A stretch of 64,000 nt of DNA from an uncultured Clostridia bacterium (GCA_944387405.1 CALXET010000004.1:52985-116984); one strand, 5' to 3'; shown: positions 8,235 through 19,068, numbered from the stretch's first letter. The notes: a model not told the origin generated them from the letters alone. Made by a program: numbers and translations.

Positions 8235-8330
8235 TGCTAATTAGTTATTATTTAAAGTTATAATTTAGTTACTATATGTTTTTATAGATTTAAATCTAAA
8301 CATGTATCTCACTTATTATTAGAATATTTT

Positions 8331-11300
8331 TTATTTCTTAATATTCTTTTTATTATTTCTTTTAACCTTGATACCAGTATCAGCGTCAACAACTTTTAAT
8401 TTAATTATAACAATTCCTGTTGCTAATATAATACATCCAATTGCAATTGCTATTAAGTATTCTATATTGCTTTTAAATATAGATTCACCAGTATAACCAG
8501 TTGGGTTAGTGAAAGTTACAAATTCTGCAGCATCTGTATCTCTCTCACCATTTAGATGATATTCTGTACCATTTTGTTCTACCTCTTTAGCACCTGCATA
8601 ATCAGTAATTATACTTCCATCATCTTCTGAATATCCTGTTGCTGCTGTAAATTCTCCTCTTGCAATTTCTGCATTTCCAGGAACAGCTTGTGAATCCCTT
8701 CTACCTACTGTATTAGAATATACAAGTATTTCAGATAAGTTATTAAATAATAGGTCATCTGTTGATTCTTCTGAAGTAGTTGTCACACTTGTAGTAAGTG
8801 AGATTTCTCCGCTTGTTGCATCTCCTGTTTCTTTTGCCTTCTCTGGTACTAAATCTGCTATCATTGAAGGATTAAATATTTCATTATCAGTTACATATAT
8901 ATTCTTTCTAGATTCAGTATCAAATACATTTCCTTTATCATCTTGTATAACTTTACTTCCATCTTCAAGAGTAGTATAAACTGAATCTGCTAATAAGTTT
9001 CCATTTTTTAATTCATCAGTTGATATATTTACCCATGAAGCATTACTATTACCATTAGTTGAAGATGAATCAATTGATGTATTCGTATCAACATAATCTA
9101 TTAATTTTTCTACTTTTGTTGTAACTATTTTGTCTGTATCATGATTTTCATTTGTATAATAGTTTAATCCAACATAATCACCATATACAATACCTTTTCC
9201 TGATACATAGTCTTCTTGTTCTTCTAACATTTCAACTTCTGCTAATATTTCTTCTTTTGCAGTTGTTGCATCATTAAAATCTGCAAGTAATCCTGTCCAG
9301 TCTACTTCTGAATTATTAACTACTGTAATTTTATATTTTAATTTAATAGTTAAATCTTTCATGTACTCATCGTCCATATTAATATAACTAAATCCTTGTT
9401 CTGAATCTGTCTTTGGAACTCTTATCATTTGTGTTAACTCATCAGATGCAGTCATATCAAAAGTTCCATCATCACTAATTACAGCCTTTAATATTTCTTC
9501 TGTTCCATTTTCCTTATATAATGTTATTTCAGACAAGTTCTTTGTAAGATCAAATACTGTTTCAGATCTCTTCTCTAATCCAAAGTCAATATTTCCAACT
9601 GAATATGTATATTCAGGAATTCCATCTACTATTTTTTCAGTGCCATAATCTATGTAATCTTGTCTTTCAATTTCTAGATTTAATTTTGCTGTATTTGCAA
9701 CCATTTGAGTATTTTTTATTAACTCATCATGATTTACTCCGCTATTATCTGCTGTCTCTAATACTGTACCTACAGGATTAGAAATCTCTCTTGAGTAAGC
9801 TACAACTTTCATTCTTTGAAGTTCATAATCTCTTGCATCTGAAACCCTAGAATTTGCTAAAGTCTCATCTTTTAAATCATGCCATTCATTATTAAGTGTA
9901 GATTCTCCATTTTCATTTTTCATACCTACTTGGTATGCTGTGTTCTTATAGTCTTGACCATTATATTCAATATTTTCTTCTTTGTTACCATATTTAAATC
10001 TTACAACATAATTTCCAGCAACAAATCCTTTTAAATCATACTTTCCATCTTCAGTTACATCTGTTGAATTGTAACCTTCTTCTGCTACTGTTCCATCAAA
10101 TGCATCTGCTGGCCATAAGTATTCGTATTCAATGTCATCAATTACGATTTTCTCTATAAGTTCTACATCTATATTTGATATACCTTTTTCATCAGAATCG
10201 TATGTACCATTTCCTACTTTTTGATCATATTTTAAATCTTTAGTCTCAGCATCTTCCCATACTAAACCATTTATTTCTCTATTTGTGTTATATAATTCAA
10301 TATTTATTGCTGGTGCTGATTCAGTATCATCTTCATACCAAGATTTCTCATTCTTGTCAAAGTCTATATTATCAGGAGCAGAATCTTTATCAATTCTACC
10401 TGCAATAGATCCATCTTGGTTATATGTAGAATAGTTTGCAATTTCAGCAATATTATTCTTTTCTCCTAATAAGTTTGGTCTATCAGTTGAATCTTTATCT
10501 AAGAAACCTTCAGAATCCACTTCAAATGTAACGAATATTTCTACTCTTTCTCCAGCTTTTAATTTTAAATTCTTAAGTGAATCTGTACTCATTTTCTTAT
10601 AATCTGAGCTTTCATTAAATCCAGATTCTTCTTTCCAAGAAATAGTTCCTGATGGATAATTTGCTATATCTTCTGATGAATTATAATAATATTTTGCAGC
10701 TTCCATTGGTGGTAACACTCTATAATATGTATCTTCTGCTATAGTCTGTTCTTCTCTTATACCCTCATCATTTAACACATTTGCTCTAATATCTTCTGAT
10801 ACTACTGTAAATGTAGAATCATAATAATCGTTTAATAGATTTACAACTTCATCGTATCCTTCAGATTCATTATAAGCAATAACTTTATAAGTTAAGAATA
10901 CTCTAAGTTCTGTATCCGCTTTTATATCTTTTACTACATCTGCTGATGTTTCATATACTTTTGATCTATATGCATAATCTGAACTATATAGTCCTAAAGT
11001 ATAAGGTTGAGCTTTTGCAGCTTCTAATTGTACATCTAGCAATTCTTTATTTGCCTCATCTTCAAAATCATATAATGTATTATATTTATAAGTTAATGAT
11101 TTTTCATTTACAACAACTTGTGCTTTATATAAATCTTTTGCTACACCAAGATCTGCTTCATCTCTTTCACGTAATCCTAAATTAATATGTAACATATAAT
11201 CATATATTGCTCTATATGTTGTAATTGTAACATTGTCTTCTTCTTTTACACTTATTTCTTCTACATCGTCTGCTGTTTCTAGAGATATTTCATCTTCGAA

Positions 11301-13670
11301 TGGATATAATAATCCAGCAGCTCCAGTTGAAGCAGGCATCTTATATTGATCTATTATATATCCTTCATCATTTCTTGTAGTTAATGTAGATATTCTTCTT
11401 GAATTTCCATCTTCTTCTGATAGTTTATATTCCTCGGAAGTATAATTTAATTCATAAGTTCCATCTTCGCCTTTTGCTTCTCCAACAGTATTTCCATTAT
11501 CATCCATGTCTTCTTTTCCATAGATTTCAGTAAATTTCTTATTAAAGTTATCTCTATCTTCTGCTTTTTCTACTGCCATAGAATCTTTTTCATATTTCTT
11601 TCTATTTTCAGTATCTGCACTAATATATTTTTCAGGATCTCCACTTCCTGTTGGTAAAAATTCAGTAGCTGTATAATTTTGTCCATCATACATAAATACT
11701 ACATCATATTTAATTGTATAGTTTTCTTCATCTTCTTCATCAGTTCCAGGAACTAATATATTAGGAACTTCATATTTACCATTTTCGTCTGTATAAACAG
11801 GAAATTCAACCTTTGTCTCATTATCTTCTGCAAACATTGTTGCAAGTTCTCTTTTTACTTCATTTCCGCTATCATCCATGTATACTTTATATACATAAAC
11901 TTCAGCTTTTTCATATGGCTTTTCACCATCTTCTTTTAATCCATGTGTTGTATCATTCTTTTTATCAGGTTCAGTATCTATCCAAACTTCACCTTCAATC
12001 GGAATAGTTAATTTAATAACTTTCTTAGGCTCATCATCATCGTCATCATCATCGTCATCATCATCTCCTGGAAGATCTCCAAAGAATAATGAGAATTCTT
12101 CATGTTCATACCATCTTACTCCAACTAGTCCTTCAGCAAGTGTTTGTGATGGTTGAGGATCTAAGTCTGTAAGCTCTAACCAATAATTCCATCTAATTAT
12201 ATGAGTATGGTAAAATCCATGTGAACATTTTTTAGCTCCACCACTACAAGCATATCCTGTAAAGTTACCCTCATCATCATATGTTGCTCTATGTGGTCCT
12301 GCGGAAGTTCCACCGCATTCACAATAACTTGTTTCCTCATCACACCATACAGCCTCTGATTCTGCTGACCATGTTGCTTTGAAATATTCTCCTGTTAATC
12401 TTTCATATTGTCCACCAGCATTCATATACTGGAATTCAAAATTTATATCTTCTATTTGTGTCATATCTTCAATATAATTTAAAACTATATAGAAAGTTTC
12501 TCCAGTATGAGGATATGGTGATGTGTCTTCCTCACTACTTTCAGAATCTTCTGAATTTGCAGAATCTCTATCTGGGAATACAAATGCCCATTCTTCTCTT
12601 GGAACCTCACCTAAATTACTATAAAGTGTTGCATTTACTATTTCAGAAAAGTTAATTGTTCCTCTTTCAGATGTTACAGACTCTTCATAATAATTTACCT
12701 TAAATGGTCCAATTAAATATTTATCTACTTCGCCGTCATAATATGCTTTAGCATCTTCATCTTCACCAGTAACAACAAAGTCAATTACTGGAGCTGTTAC
12801 AGTTACTGTTTTACCATCTACAGTTACAGTTTTTTGTTCAGTAACAATGTTTCCATTTTCATCTTTTTTAGCCACTTTATTTATGTAAGCTTCAAAAGCT
12901 TCTGCTTCTTTTTGTAGAGCTGTTGGAGCAACTACTGTACTTCCACCAGCATCTGTTGTCCACCATGCATATTGAACATATGTATATGGGAAGAAATCAG
13001 CTTCACCTGTTATTTCTACATAATAATATTTTCCATCTTCACCTTCTGCAACGAAATTTTTAGCTTTTACTAATCCATCGTCACCTTCGTATAAATCAAT
13101 ACCATATAAAGTTTTTCCTTGAATTGTTATTGTTATATCATCAGTAACTTCACCAGTATATTCTTTATTTGTAATATTATAGAAATCTGATGCATTTTCA
13201 TATGTGTTTTCTGACATTTCAGCTAATATATATGCCTCTGCTGGTGAGCAATTTATAGGATCTGATTTTTTATAATATCCATATGTTAAAGAATTTGCTC
13301 CTGTATATGGATTTTGAAAACTCTCATCAGTAGTGTATCCTGAAGCATCTTGTGATTCTTCAAATAATTTCTTACCTATATCATTTAATGTCAAATAAGG
13401 TTCAGATGATGATTTATCACCTTGAATTACTAAAGTACTACTATAGCTTGGTAAGTTTGTTCCTCTTTGACAACATAAAATGTTATACATTTCAATTAAA
13501 TCTTGATGTCTAACATAAGGAAATTCTGGTGGATCTCCTATGCCTATTGAAACCATTTCATTTGTTGCAACAGCTAAAGATTTATATTGAAAAATACCAA
13601 ATCCAATAGCAAGAATTGCAAATATGGCTAAAATTATTGAAATCCTAATAATTTTACTCTTATTATTCAT
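8331..13670 (-). CDS. B1: giant surface adhesin with thioester-like N-terminal domain
   Basis: This 1,779-residue protein has an N-terminal membrane or signal helix (about 9-28), then a thioester-adhesin-like region. That region has LCC at Cys66/67, TYGYY (129-133), SPAEAYILAE (142-151) and VQYAWW with Gln233. In known thioester domains a Cys-Gln bond binds host or surface amines; here this is inference. A Cys/His-rich loop follows (about 442-488). An 11-Asp linker (about 536-546) precedes a first SdrD-B-like domain (about 553-650). Further on are a conserved KDLYKA/TYKYNTL module, the DKDSAPDN segment, and a second SdrD-B-like domain with REINGLVWED (about 1128). The C-terminus reads FVTFTNPTG (about 1717), a helix (1733-1758) and a basic tail, with no LPXTG. 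It starts one base after A1 (TAA-T-ATG) and its ribosome binding site lies in A1, so coupling is likely. Confidence 0.8.
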   Translation of the reverse strand: MNNKSKIIRISIILAIFAILAIGFGIFQYKSLAVATNEMVSIGIGDPPEFPYVRHQDLIEMYNILCCQRGTNLPSYSSTLVIQGDKSSSEPYLTLNDIGKKLFEESQDASGYTTDESFQNPYTGANSLTYGYYKKSDPINCSPAEAYILAEMSENTYENASDFYNITNKEYTGEVTDDITITIQGKTLYGIDLYEGDDGLVKAKNFVAEGEDGKYYYVEITGEADFFPYTYVQYAWWTTDAGGSTVVAPTALQKEAEAFEAYINKVAKKDENGNIVTEQKTVTVDGKTVTVTAPVIDFVVTGEDEDAKAYYDGEVDKYLIGPFKVNYYEESVTSERGTINFSEIVNATLYSNLGEVPREEWAFVFPDRDSANSEDSESSEEDTSPYPHTGETFYIVLNYIEDMTQIEDINFEFQYMNAGGQYERLTGEYFKATWSAESEAVWCDEETSYCECGGTSAGPHRATYDDEGNFTGYACSGGAKKCSHGFYHTHIIRWNYWLELTDLDPQPSQTLAEGLVGVRWYEHEEFSLFFGDLPGDDDDDDDDDDDEPKKVIKLTIPIEGEVWIDTEPDKKNDTTHGLKEDGEKPYEKAEVYVYKVYMDDSGNEVKRELATMFAEDNETKVEFPVYTDENGKYEVPNILVPGTDEEDEENYTIKYDVVFMYDGQNYTATEFLPTGSGDPEKYISADTENRKKYEKDSMAVEKAEDRDNFNKKFTEIYGKEDMDDNGNTVGEAKGEDGTYELNYTSEEYKLSEEDGNSRRISTLTTRNDEGYIIDQYKMPASTGAAGLLYPFEDEISLETADDVEEISVKEEDNVTITTYRAIYDYMLHINLGLRERDEADLGVAKDLYKAQVVVNEKSLTYKYNTLYDFEDEANKELLDVQLEAAKAQPYTLGLYSSDYAYRSKVYETSADVVKDIKADTELRVFLTYKVIAYNESEGYDEVVNLLNDYYDSTFTVVSEDIRANVLNDEGIREEQTIAEDTYYRVLPPMEAAKYYYNSSEDIANYPSGTISWKEESGFNESSDYKKMSTDSLKNLKLKAGERVEIFVTFEVDSEGFLDKDSTDRPNLLGEKNNIAEIANYSTYNQDGSIAGRIDKDSAPDNIDFDKNEKSWYEDDTESAPAINIELYNTNREINGLVWEDAETKDLKYDQKVGNGTYDSDEKGISNIDVELIEKIVIDDIEYEYLWPADAFDGTVAEEGYNSTDVTEDGKYDLKGFVAGNYVVRFKYGNKEENIEYNGQDYKNTAYQVGMKNENGESTLNNEWHDLKDETLANSRVSDARDYELQRMKVVAYSREISNPVGTVLETADNSGVNHDELIKNTQMVANTAKLNLEIERQDYIDYGTEKIVDGIPEYTYSVGNIDFGLEKRSETVFDLTKNLSEITLYKENGTEEILKAVISDDGTFDMTASDELTQMIRVPKTDSEQGFSYINMDDEYMKDLTIKLKYKITVVNNSEVDWTGLLADFNDATTAKEEILAEVEMLEEQEDYVSGKGIVYGDYVGLNYYTNENHDTDKIVTTKVEKLIDYVDTNTSIDSSSTNGNSNASWVNISTDELKNGNLLADSVYTTLEDGSKVIQDDKGNVFDTESRKNIYVTDNEIFNPSMIADLVPEKAKETGDATSGEISLTTSVTTTSEESTDDLLFNNLSEILVYSNTVGRRDSQAVPGNAEIARGEFTAATGYSEDDGSIITDYAGAKEVEQNGTEYHLNGERDTDAAEFVTFTNPTGYTGESIFKSNIEYLIAIAIGCIILATGIVIIKLKVVDADTGIKVKRNNKKNIKK
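12033..12065 (-). repeat. GAT/GAC microsatellite encoding an 11-Asp linker
   Basis: Eleven consecutive Asp codons in the order (GAT)3 GAC (GAT)3 GAC (GAT)3 form a trinucleotide tract in frame within B1. It separates the Cys/His-rich head from the first SdrD-B-like stalk domain. Copy-number change would keep the frame. Confidence 0.85.
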
Positions 13671-13671
13671 A

Positions 13672-16600
13672 TTAATCCACCACCTTTCTTCCTTTTAATA
13701 CTTTTCTTATCTTGTACCTATTTTTTGTAAGTATATATATAACAATTATTGATATTATTGAAATCGTTATAATAGCTGACATATAAATTAATGTTTCACC
13801 AGTATGTACAGATATAATTACATCTGCTACTCCATAATCATCTTCACTTTGAACTCTGTTATTAGGAACAGAATCTCTATCTGCAACACCTGCAGCATTA
13901 TATGCTTTTGTTATCTCTGCAGTATTATTTACTATTCCTGTATTTTCTTCTGTCATTTGTTTTGTAAGTACTAATTTAAGTTCTACTGTTTCTCCTGGAT
14001 TAATTGCCTTATCTGCTAAAGTCTCATTATATAGATTTCCATCTGATCCTTCATACCAACCAGAATTTAAATCTTGACTAAATGATAAACCTTTATCTTT
14101 AAAGTCTGCTATCTGTTTTACATATCCTATTAATTCGCCTTCATTTTTAATTACAAACTTATATTCAATAAATACTTTTGAACTTGAAAGTTCATTTGCT
14201 CTAATATCTATTTTTGCAAGATCAGTATCAAAGTTTGTTTTCTTTGTTCCTTTATCGTTTTGAACTGTTACCTTTGTAACTTTCTTATCTAATGATAAAT
14301 CGAATATATCTGCTTCAATTAAACCAACATCTATATTTGAAATACTTGTATTTGAAATTGTAATTGTATCTGTTAGACCAATTATTCTACCATCTAATTC
14401 TGACGCATATGCATCTGAATTTAGATTTTCTTCTACTCCATCTTTCTTATATTCTGTTAGTCCATATTTATTTGGATTGTAGTAAAATCCTACAAAATAT
14501 TTACCTTGTTTCAATCCATCGAAGCTGTATATACCAGTTGTAGAAGTTTGCGTTCTATCAATTTGCTTACCTGTTGTAGCATTTACTAATATTACTTCTA
14601 AATTACTAATCATTCTATCATTTTTAGTATATTTAGCATCTTTATCTGTATCAAGCCATGCAGATCCTGTTATTTTGTATGTACGAGACTCTGTACTTTC
14701 ATTATTAGTACCACTATTTGGTCTGTTTTGATTATTATTTCCAGTATTATTTTCTTTAATATTCTCTGATTTTTCTATAATATGTGTTACTGTATTTGTT
14801 TTCTTTGATTCAGGATCGTTTTTAGCTTCTACAGTAGCATAATTTTCAATAGTTTCATCTTCTGGAACAGCTAAAGTTACAGCTTTAACATTAATTATCA
14901 ATTCACTATTTGGTTGTATACTTGTATATACTGTAGCATCTTCATTTTTTGTAACTACTTTTTTCATTTCTATTCCGTCAGATACGTAACTTAAGCTTTT
15001 TATCTTTACTTTATCAGGTAAATTATCAACTACTGATACACTTTTTGCTTTAACTAATCCTTCATTTTTAATAGTAAATTTATAGTTAATTATTTGACCT
15101 TCAGTAACATATTTATTAGTTACATCAGAAGTTTGTGAAATAACTAATTTTGGTTTTCCTATTGTTGTAGAAATCTCACCAGTTTTATATTCTTTATCAT
15201 CTATTTTTACAGTACTACTTGTTACTATCTCATCTTCATATATACCTTCTGGTAAATCAGTAGTATCTACTACTAATTTCATATGAACTGTCCTTCCAGC
15301 TCCTAATGAATCTACTGTCCATACAAGTTTTCTTGAAGATTCATCATATGAAACTGAATTAATCTTTTTAAGTGTTATACCATCTTCTTCATGTCCTACT
15401 ACATAAGCTTCTTTATATTTAACTAGATCAGGTAAAATCTTTTCAATTTTAATATCTTTCATGTCTTGTTCAGTAGTATTTTTTAATGTAACTTCATATG
15501 TCATTTCCTCATTAACATTAACTACTACTGTTTCTGTTTTTACCATCTCTGATAAAATTACATCTGATTCAATAACTTTATTTTTTGTTGTATTAGATGT
15601 TAATGGTTTTGCTAAATCTTTAGCAGAAACAGTTGCAACAAACTCAGCATATACATCTGGCACTGAATCTATTTTAGTTTCTTTATAAGTAATTTCTCCA
15701 TTTTCATCTTCTATTTTTTCTATTAAACTATATGAACCATCTTCATTTTTAGTAAATCCTTCATATTTACCATAGTATTCTTCTATTGTAGGTATTTCAT
15801 TTACTTGAACATCAAACTCGTAAGTTTTTTCTTCATTTGGTTTTAATGTTCCTACATTGTATGTTTTTTCTTTTTTAGTATCTAATGACCAACCACCTAA
15901 ATTTTCAACTGAAGTTGTTGGTATATATGTTGCAAAAGTTGTTCCTTTTGGAAGTGGAACATTTATTTTTACATCTTCTGCATCTTCTTCACCAGTATTT
16001 TTAACTGTTACAGAATATTTAATGTATTCATACTCATGTACATCTTCTGTTCCAATGTTTACTGATGTTTCTAAAGAAAGCTGTGGCCCTTGACCAGTAA
16101 CTAAACCTACCTTGTCAGCTTTAGATACAGATGCTTGATTTGCAACATCAGTTACATTTGTATAATATGTAGCAAAAGATCCATATAATTCTTCATTATG
16201 TTCTAGATTTGCAGGAATTCTATATTGATAATTAAATTCTAAAACATCTCCAGGATTCATCTCATAATTTTCATCACATACTATTAAGTATGATTTAATA
16301 TTTGAAAAATCTTTTACATCTGTCATCCATCCGTTTTGAAGATTGTTTAAATCTTCTGTTGCTGTTCCATTTTCAGAATAATAAATCTTTACATTTACTT
16401 TATTATTTGAAGATGAAACAATACCTCTAACTATATTAGTATCAACTGTAGTACCTAAATTCTCTCCTGTTGAAACATCTGTATTTCCTTTAAAAGGAAT
16501 TCTTCCAAGTATTTTTACATCTTTAACAACATTCTCATTGTTATTCATTACTAAAATATCCATTGTAGAAACTTTACTATCATCATATATCTCTATTTTA

Positions 16601-18774
16601 TCTGTTATAGTACCTTGCATTACAGAAGTTACACTGCTTCCTGAATTATTGTAACTAGATATTGTGTTAACACTTACTAAACCAGATGGTGCTGTATATG
16701 AAACTTTAGTTTTAGAAGTTCCATATTCTTTTACTTCATTATTGTATGAAGTTGCATCCTCATTGATATAATTTAAAGTAATTTCCTTTTCTTCACTCGT
16801 AGCATATACATCAAGTACCATATCAGTATCAATTAATAAGTTAGTACCATTAGTTAAGTTATTTAAACTATAACCTTTTTGAGTTCCATCAAGTTCTACT
16901 CTAATTACTATATTATTAGATACTTTTCTCGCTGTTACATTTTTTATAGTAAATGCGTTATCAGCATTAATAACTGATACTTTATTTATTGTTACTTCTT
17001 TTATTCCTTCTGGAAGTACAATTTCAAATACAGGATTTTTATAAAAATCTGTACCTAATTTATTATTATTAAACTCAACTTTAAGTTCTACATCTTCATT
17101 TTTTACTATTGTTCCAAGTGATGATTTATTAATCAATAATGATGCATTTGTTGTTGTATCTATAAGCTTAATAGATGTTTTATTTTCTCCTATTTTATTT
17201 TCTACATCACCTTCAAAAATAATATTTCCTGAAACAGTATTTTCAATTTTCTCAAATGATTTTATTTCAGCAATATCAAAATTTGTTTTTAATATTTCTT
17301 TATCTACTATTATCTCTAAATTTCCTGAAGCTTGTGGTCTAGAAGTCTTTATTGTAATCTTACTTAAGTTTAATGATGCTAAATCTAAAATGTAATAACC
17401 ATCTTCTGTTTTCTCTGTATTTTTTGTAATATCTAAGACTTTTTCACCTTTTTCATTAAAGATTTCTATCATTCCGTTTTCACCTAGAATATTACTAAAA
17501 TCTACTTCAGAAACTTTAATATCTTTATAATAAGAAGTTTTATCTAATGAATATGATTCATTATCATCTGAAATAATATTTTCATTTATATCATTTAAAA
17601 CGATATTTTCTATAAGAGATGTGTCTGCTATATTTACTAGATATTTATATCCATATTCAAATGTATAATTATTATTTTCATCATATTTATTTGCTAAAAT
17701 ATTACCTTTACTTAAATTATCTGCAAGAACTTCTGAAGAATAAGTTACGATATCCCCAACTTCTTCAGATACTGTGTATAAAGCATTAAATTCTCCAGAA
17801 ATTTTTTCTGAAGTTCCACTTAAAGAAATATTAGATGTAATATTACTATTTAATTCTAGTGGAAATTCAACTTTATTACCACTAAATACATATGTAATAA
17901 CAAAAGTCTCTGTATCTTCTACCACTTCATTATTATCTACTGTAATATTTATCATATTGTTAGTCTTATCAAAGTTCCAATTATTTTCATCAAAATTTAC
18001 TCTATCATTGCTAATTACAGTAACTTTATCTAAATTCATATTAGGAATTTGAAGCGCACTTATATTAACCTCAGTATTTGCAATTGGCATATTTTCTTTA
18101 TCTAGTCCAATTGTTACTAAAGTTTGCGCAATTAATCCTTGTTTATCCTCTGCTGAATAATTAACAAATTTAGAAAGGTTTGAACTAATTGTTACTTTTG
18201 AATTAGAAAGCCAGCTTAAACTCATAACAACTTCTTCATGTACATTTAATTCATTTCCATTATTATCAACATAGCTACCTGTTAAAATAACATTAGTATC
18301 ATTTTTTAAATTATCAACTGTATCTGTTTCTTTATACTTGATTGGTATCGTTAGATCTAAAGTCTCATCATGATTAATTTGATTTAATTTAATAATGTTT
18401 TCCCCTATTCTTGATTCAACTAAATTATTGTTTTCGATTTCTCCAATCTCAAAATTTAATTTAGAATTTGACTTAAACTCTATCGAAGCATTTTTTAAAT
18501 ATCCAACATCCTTAATACCAATATCTAACTTAATAGCTAAATTTGCATTATCCATGCTTGATTGGTATTCATAACCTTTTACTTCTCCGTTATCCACAAA
18601 AGTAGAATCAAACAAAATATTTTCTATTGAATCTTCTTTTTGGACTTTTCCATATCCGCCTACGGCAGCATAGCTTACAGCTTGATTTAATAAAACTGCG
18701 CTATTTGAAAAAATAATAGCAAACATTATAATCGTTGCAATTATTCTTTTCCCAAAAGTACTTATTTTTAGCAT
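13672..18774 (-). CDS. A1: DUF11/SdrD-B surface protein, partner of B1
   Basis: I place the start at the ATG at 18774 (1,700 aa), which follows GAGGAGGA by six bases; the upstream ATG at 18840 has no such site. A signal peptide (about 1-36, ending SYAAVGG) is followed by about 850 residues of beta-rich, Asn-rich sequence I cannot name. Three DUF11-like repeats start near 898, 1066 and 1206, each with YxVTVKNTGE- or YKFTIKNEG-type strands. After a low-complexity Asn/Gly/Ser linker comes an SdrD-B-like domain (ITGSAWLDTDKDAKYTKND, about 1365). A further DUF11-like domain starts with FDLSLDKKVTKVTV (about 1491). The end is VADVIISVHTG, a helix (about 1655-1680) and a basic tail. It is co-transcribed with B1 and is paralogous to A2 and A3 along its length. 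Confidence 0.8.
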   Translation of the reverse strand: MLKISTFGKRIIATIIMFAIIFSNSAVLLNQAVSYAAVGGYGKVQKEDSIENILFDSTFVDNGEVKGYEYQSSMDNANLAIKLDIGIKDVGYLKNASIEFKSNSKLNFEIGEIENNNLVESRIGENIIKLNQINHDETLDLTIPIKYKETDTVDNLKNDTNVILTGSYVDNNGNELNVHEEVVMSLSWLSNSKVTISSNLSKFVNYSAEDKQGLIAQTLVTIGLDKENMPIANTEVNISALQIPNMNLDKVTVISNDRVNFDENNWNFDKTNNMINITVDNNEVVEDTETFVITYVFSGNKVEFPLELNSNITSNISLSGTSEKISGEFNALYTVSEEVGDIVTYSSEVLADNLSKGNILANKYDENNNYTFEYGYKYLVNIADTSLIENIVLNDINENIISDDNESYSLDKTSYYKDIKVSEVDFSNILGENGMIEIFNEKGEKVLDITKNTEKTEDGYYILDLASLNLSKITIKTSRPQASGNLEIIVDKEILKTNFDIAEIKSFEKIENTVSGNIIFEGDVENKIGENKTSIKLIDTTTNASLLINKSSLGTIVKNEDVELKVEFNNNKLGTDFYKNPVFEIVLPEGIKEVTINKVSVINADNAFTIKNVTARKVSNNIVIRVELDGTQKGYSLNNLTNGTNLLIDTDMVLDVYATSEEKEITLNYINEDATSYNNEVKEYGTSKTKVSYTAPSGLVSVNTISSYNNSGSSVTSVMQGTITDKIEIYDDSKVSTMDILVMNNNENVVKDVKILGRIPFKGNTDVSTGENLGTTVDTNIVRGIVSSSNNKVNVKIYYSENGTATEDLNNLQNGWMTDVKDFSNIKSYLIVCDENYEMNPGDVLEFNYQYRIPANLEHNEELYGSFATYYTNVTDVANQASVSKADKVGLVTGQGPQLSLETSVNIGTEDVHEYEYIKYSVTVKNTGEEDAEDVKINVPLPKGTTFATYIPTTSVENLGGWSLDTKKEKTYNVGTLKPNEEKTYEFDVQVNEIPTIEEYYGKYEGFTKNEDGSYSLIEKIEDENGEITYKETKIDSVPDVYAEFVATVSAKDLAKPLTSNTTKNKVIESDVILSEMVKTETVVVNVNEEMTYEVTLKNTTEQDMKDIKIEKILPDLVKYKEAYVVGHEEDGITLKKINSVSYDESSRKLVWTVDSLGAGRTVHMKLVVDTTDLPEGIYEDEIVTSSTVKIDDKEYKTGEISTTIGKPKLVISQTSDVTNKYVTEGQIINYKFTIKNEGLVKAKSVSVVDNLPDKVKIKSLSYVSDGIEMKKVVTKNEDATVYTSIQPNSELIINVKAVTLAVPEDETIENYATVEAKNDPESKKTNTVTHIIEKSENIKENNTGNNNQNRPNSGTNNESTESRTYKITGSAWLDTDKDAKYTKNDRMISNLEVILVNATTGKQIDRTQTSTTGIYSFDGLKQGKYFVGFYYNPNKYGLTEYKKDGVEENLNSDAYASELDGRIIGLTDTITISNTSISNIDVGLIEADIFDLSLDKKVTKVTVQNDKGTKKTNFDTDLAKIDIRANELSSSKVFIEYKFVIKNEGELIGYVKQIADFKDKGLSFSQDLNSGWYEGSDGNLYNETLADKAINPGETVELKLVLTKQMTEENTGIVNNTAEITKAYNAAGVADRDSVPNNRVQSEDDYGVADVIISVHTGETLIYMSAIITISIISIIVIYILTKNRYKIRKVLKGRKVVD

Positions 18775-18780
18775 TACACA

Positions 18781-18788
18781 TCCTCCTC
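18781..18788 (-). promoter_or_regulatory. Ribosome binding site that fixes the A1 start
   Basis: GAGGAGGA on the minus strand lies six bases before the ATG at 18774. It lies inside the longer open frame that begins at 18840, which argues that the first 22 codons of that frame are not translated. Confidence 0.8.
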
Positions 18789-18936
18789 TATATAGAAAAT
18801 TTCGCATTTTTACACAATAATGTACAACACAATTATACACCCTTATGTCAACTTTTTCAATGTTTTTGTTACATTTTTGTTACATTTTTTCAGTTATTTT
18901 AGGGATATTCACTTTTTTTAATATATTTGTATAATC

Positions 18937-18966
18937 TATATATAATTTATCCACAGTTTTTGTCAA
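18937..18966 (-). promoter_or_regulatory. Putative promoter of the A1-B1 operon
   Basis: On the minus strand a perfect TTGACA (18961-18966), 18 bases, then TATATA (18937-18942). The intergenic region 18775-19145 also holds two TTATCCACA sites, the terminator of gene M, and two TTACATTTTT copies (18869-18878 and 18880-18889) that would lie in the leader. Confidence 0.6.
18947..18955 (+). promoter_or_regulatory. DnaA-box-like site TTATCCACA
   Basis: A perfect match to the DnaA box consensus lies inside the spacer of the A1-B1 promoter. A bound protein here should block that promoter. Whether DnaA binds is unknown. Confidence 0.4.
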
Positions 18967-19041
18967 TATTTTCTACACAAAAAAAATACTTTTTTTGACT
19001 ATTTTTATTAAGTTTTACACACCCTTTTATGATATGTATTT

Positions 19042-19050
19042 TTATCCACA
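19042..19050 (+). promoter_or_regulatory. DnaA-box-like site TTATCCACA
   Basis: Second perfect TTATCCACA upstream of A1-B1, same orientation, 95 bases from the first. Confidence 0.4.
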
Positions 19051-19068
19051 AATATGTTATTTAAATAT

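Noticed and set aside
18775..18840. 22-codon extension of A1 (start at 18840)
   Set aside because: It covers the strong ribosome binding site of the ATG at 18774 and would place Cys/His/Tyr-rich residues before a normal signal peptide.
18940..19050. Possible replication origin from the TTATCCACA sites
   Set aside because: No dnaA, dnaN or origin-linked genes, sites are few and widely spaced, and no AT-rich unwinding block distinct from the background.
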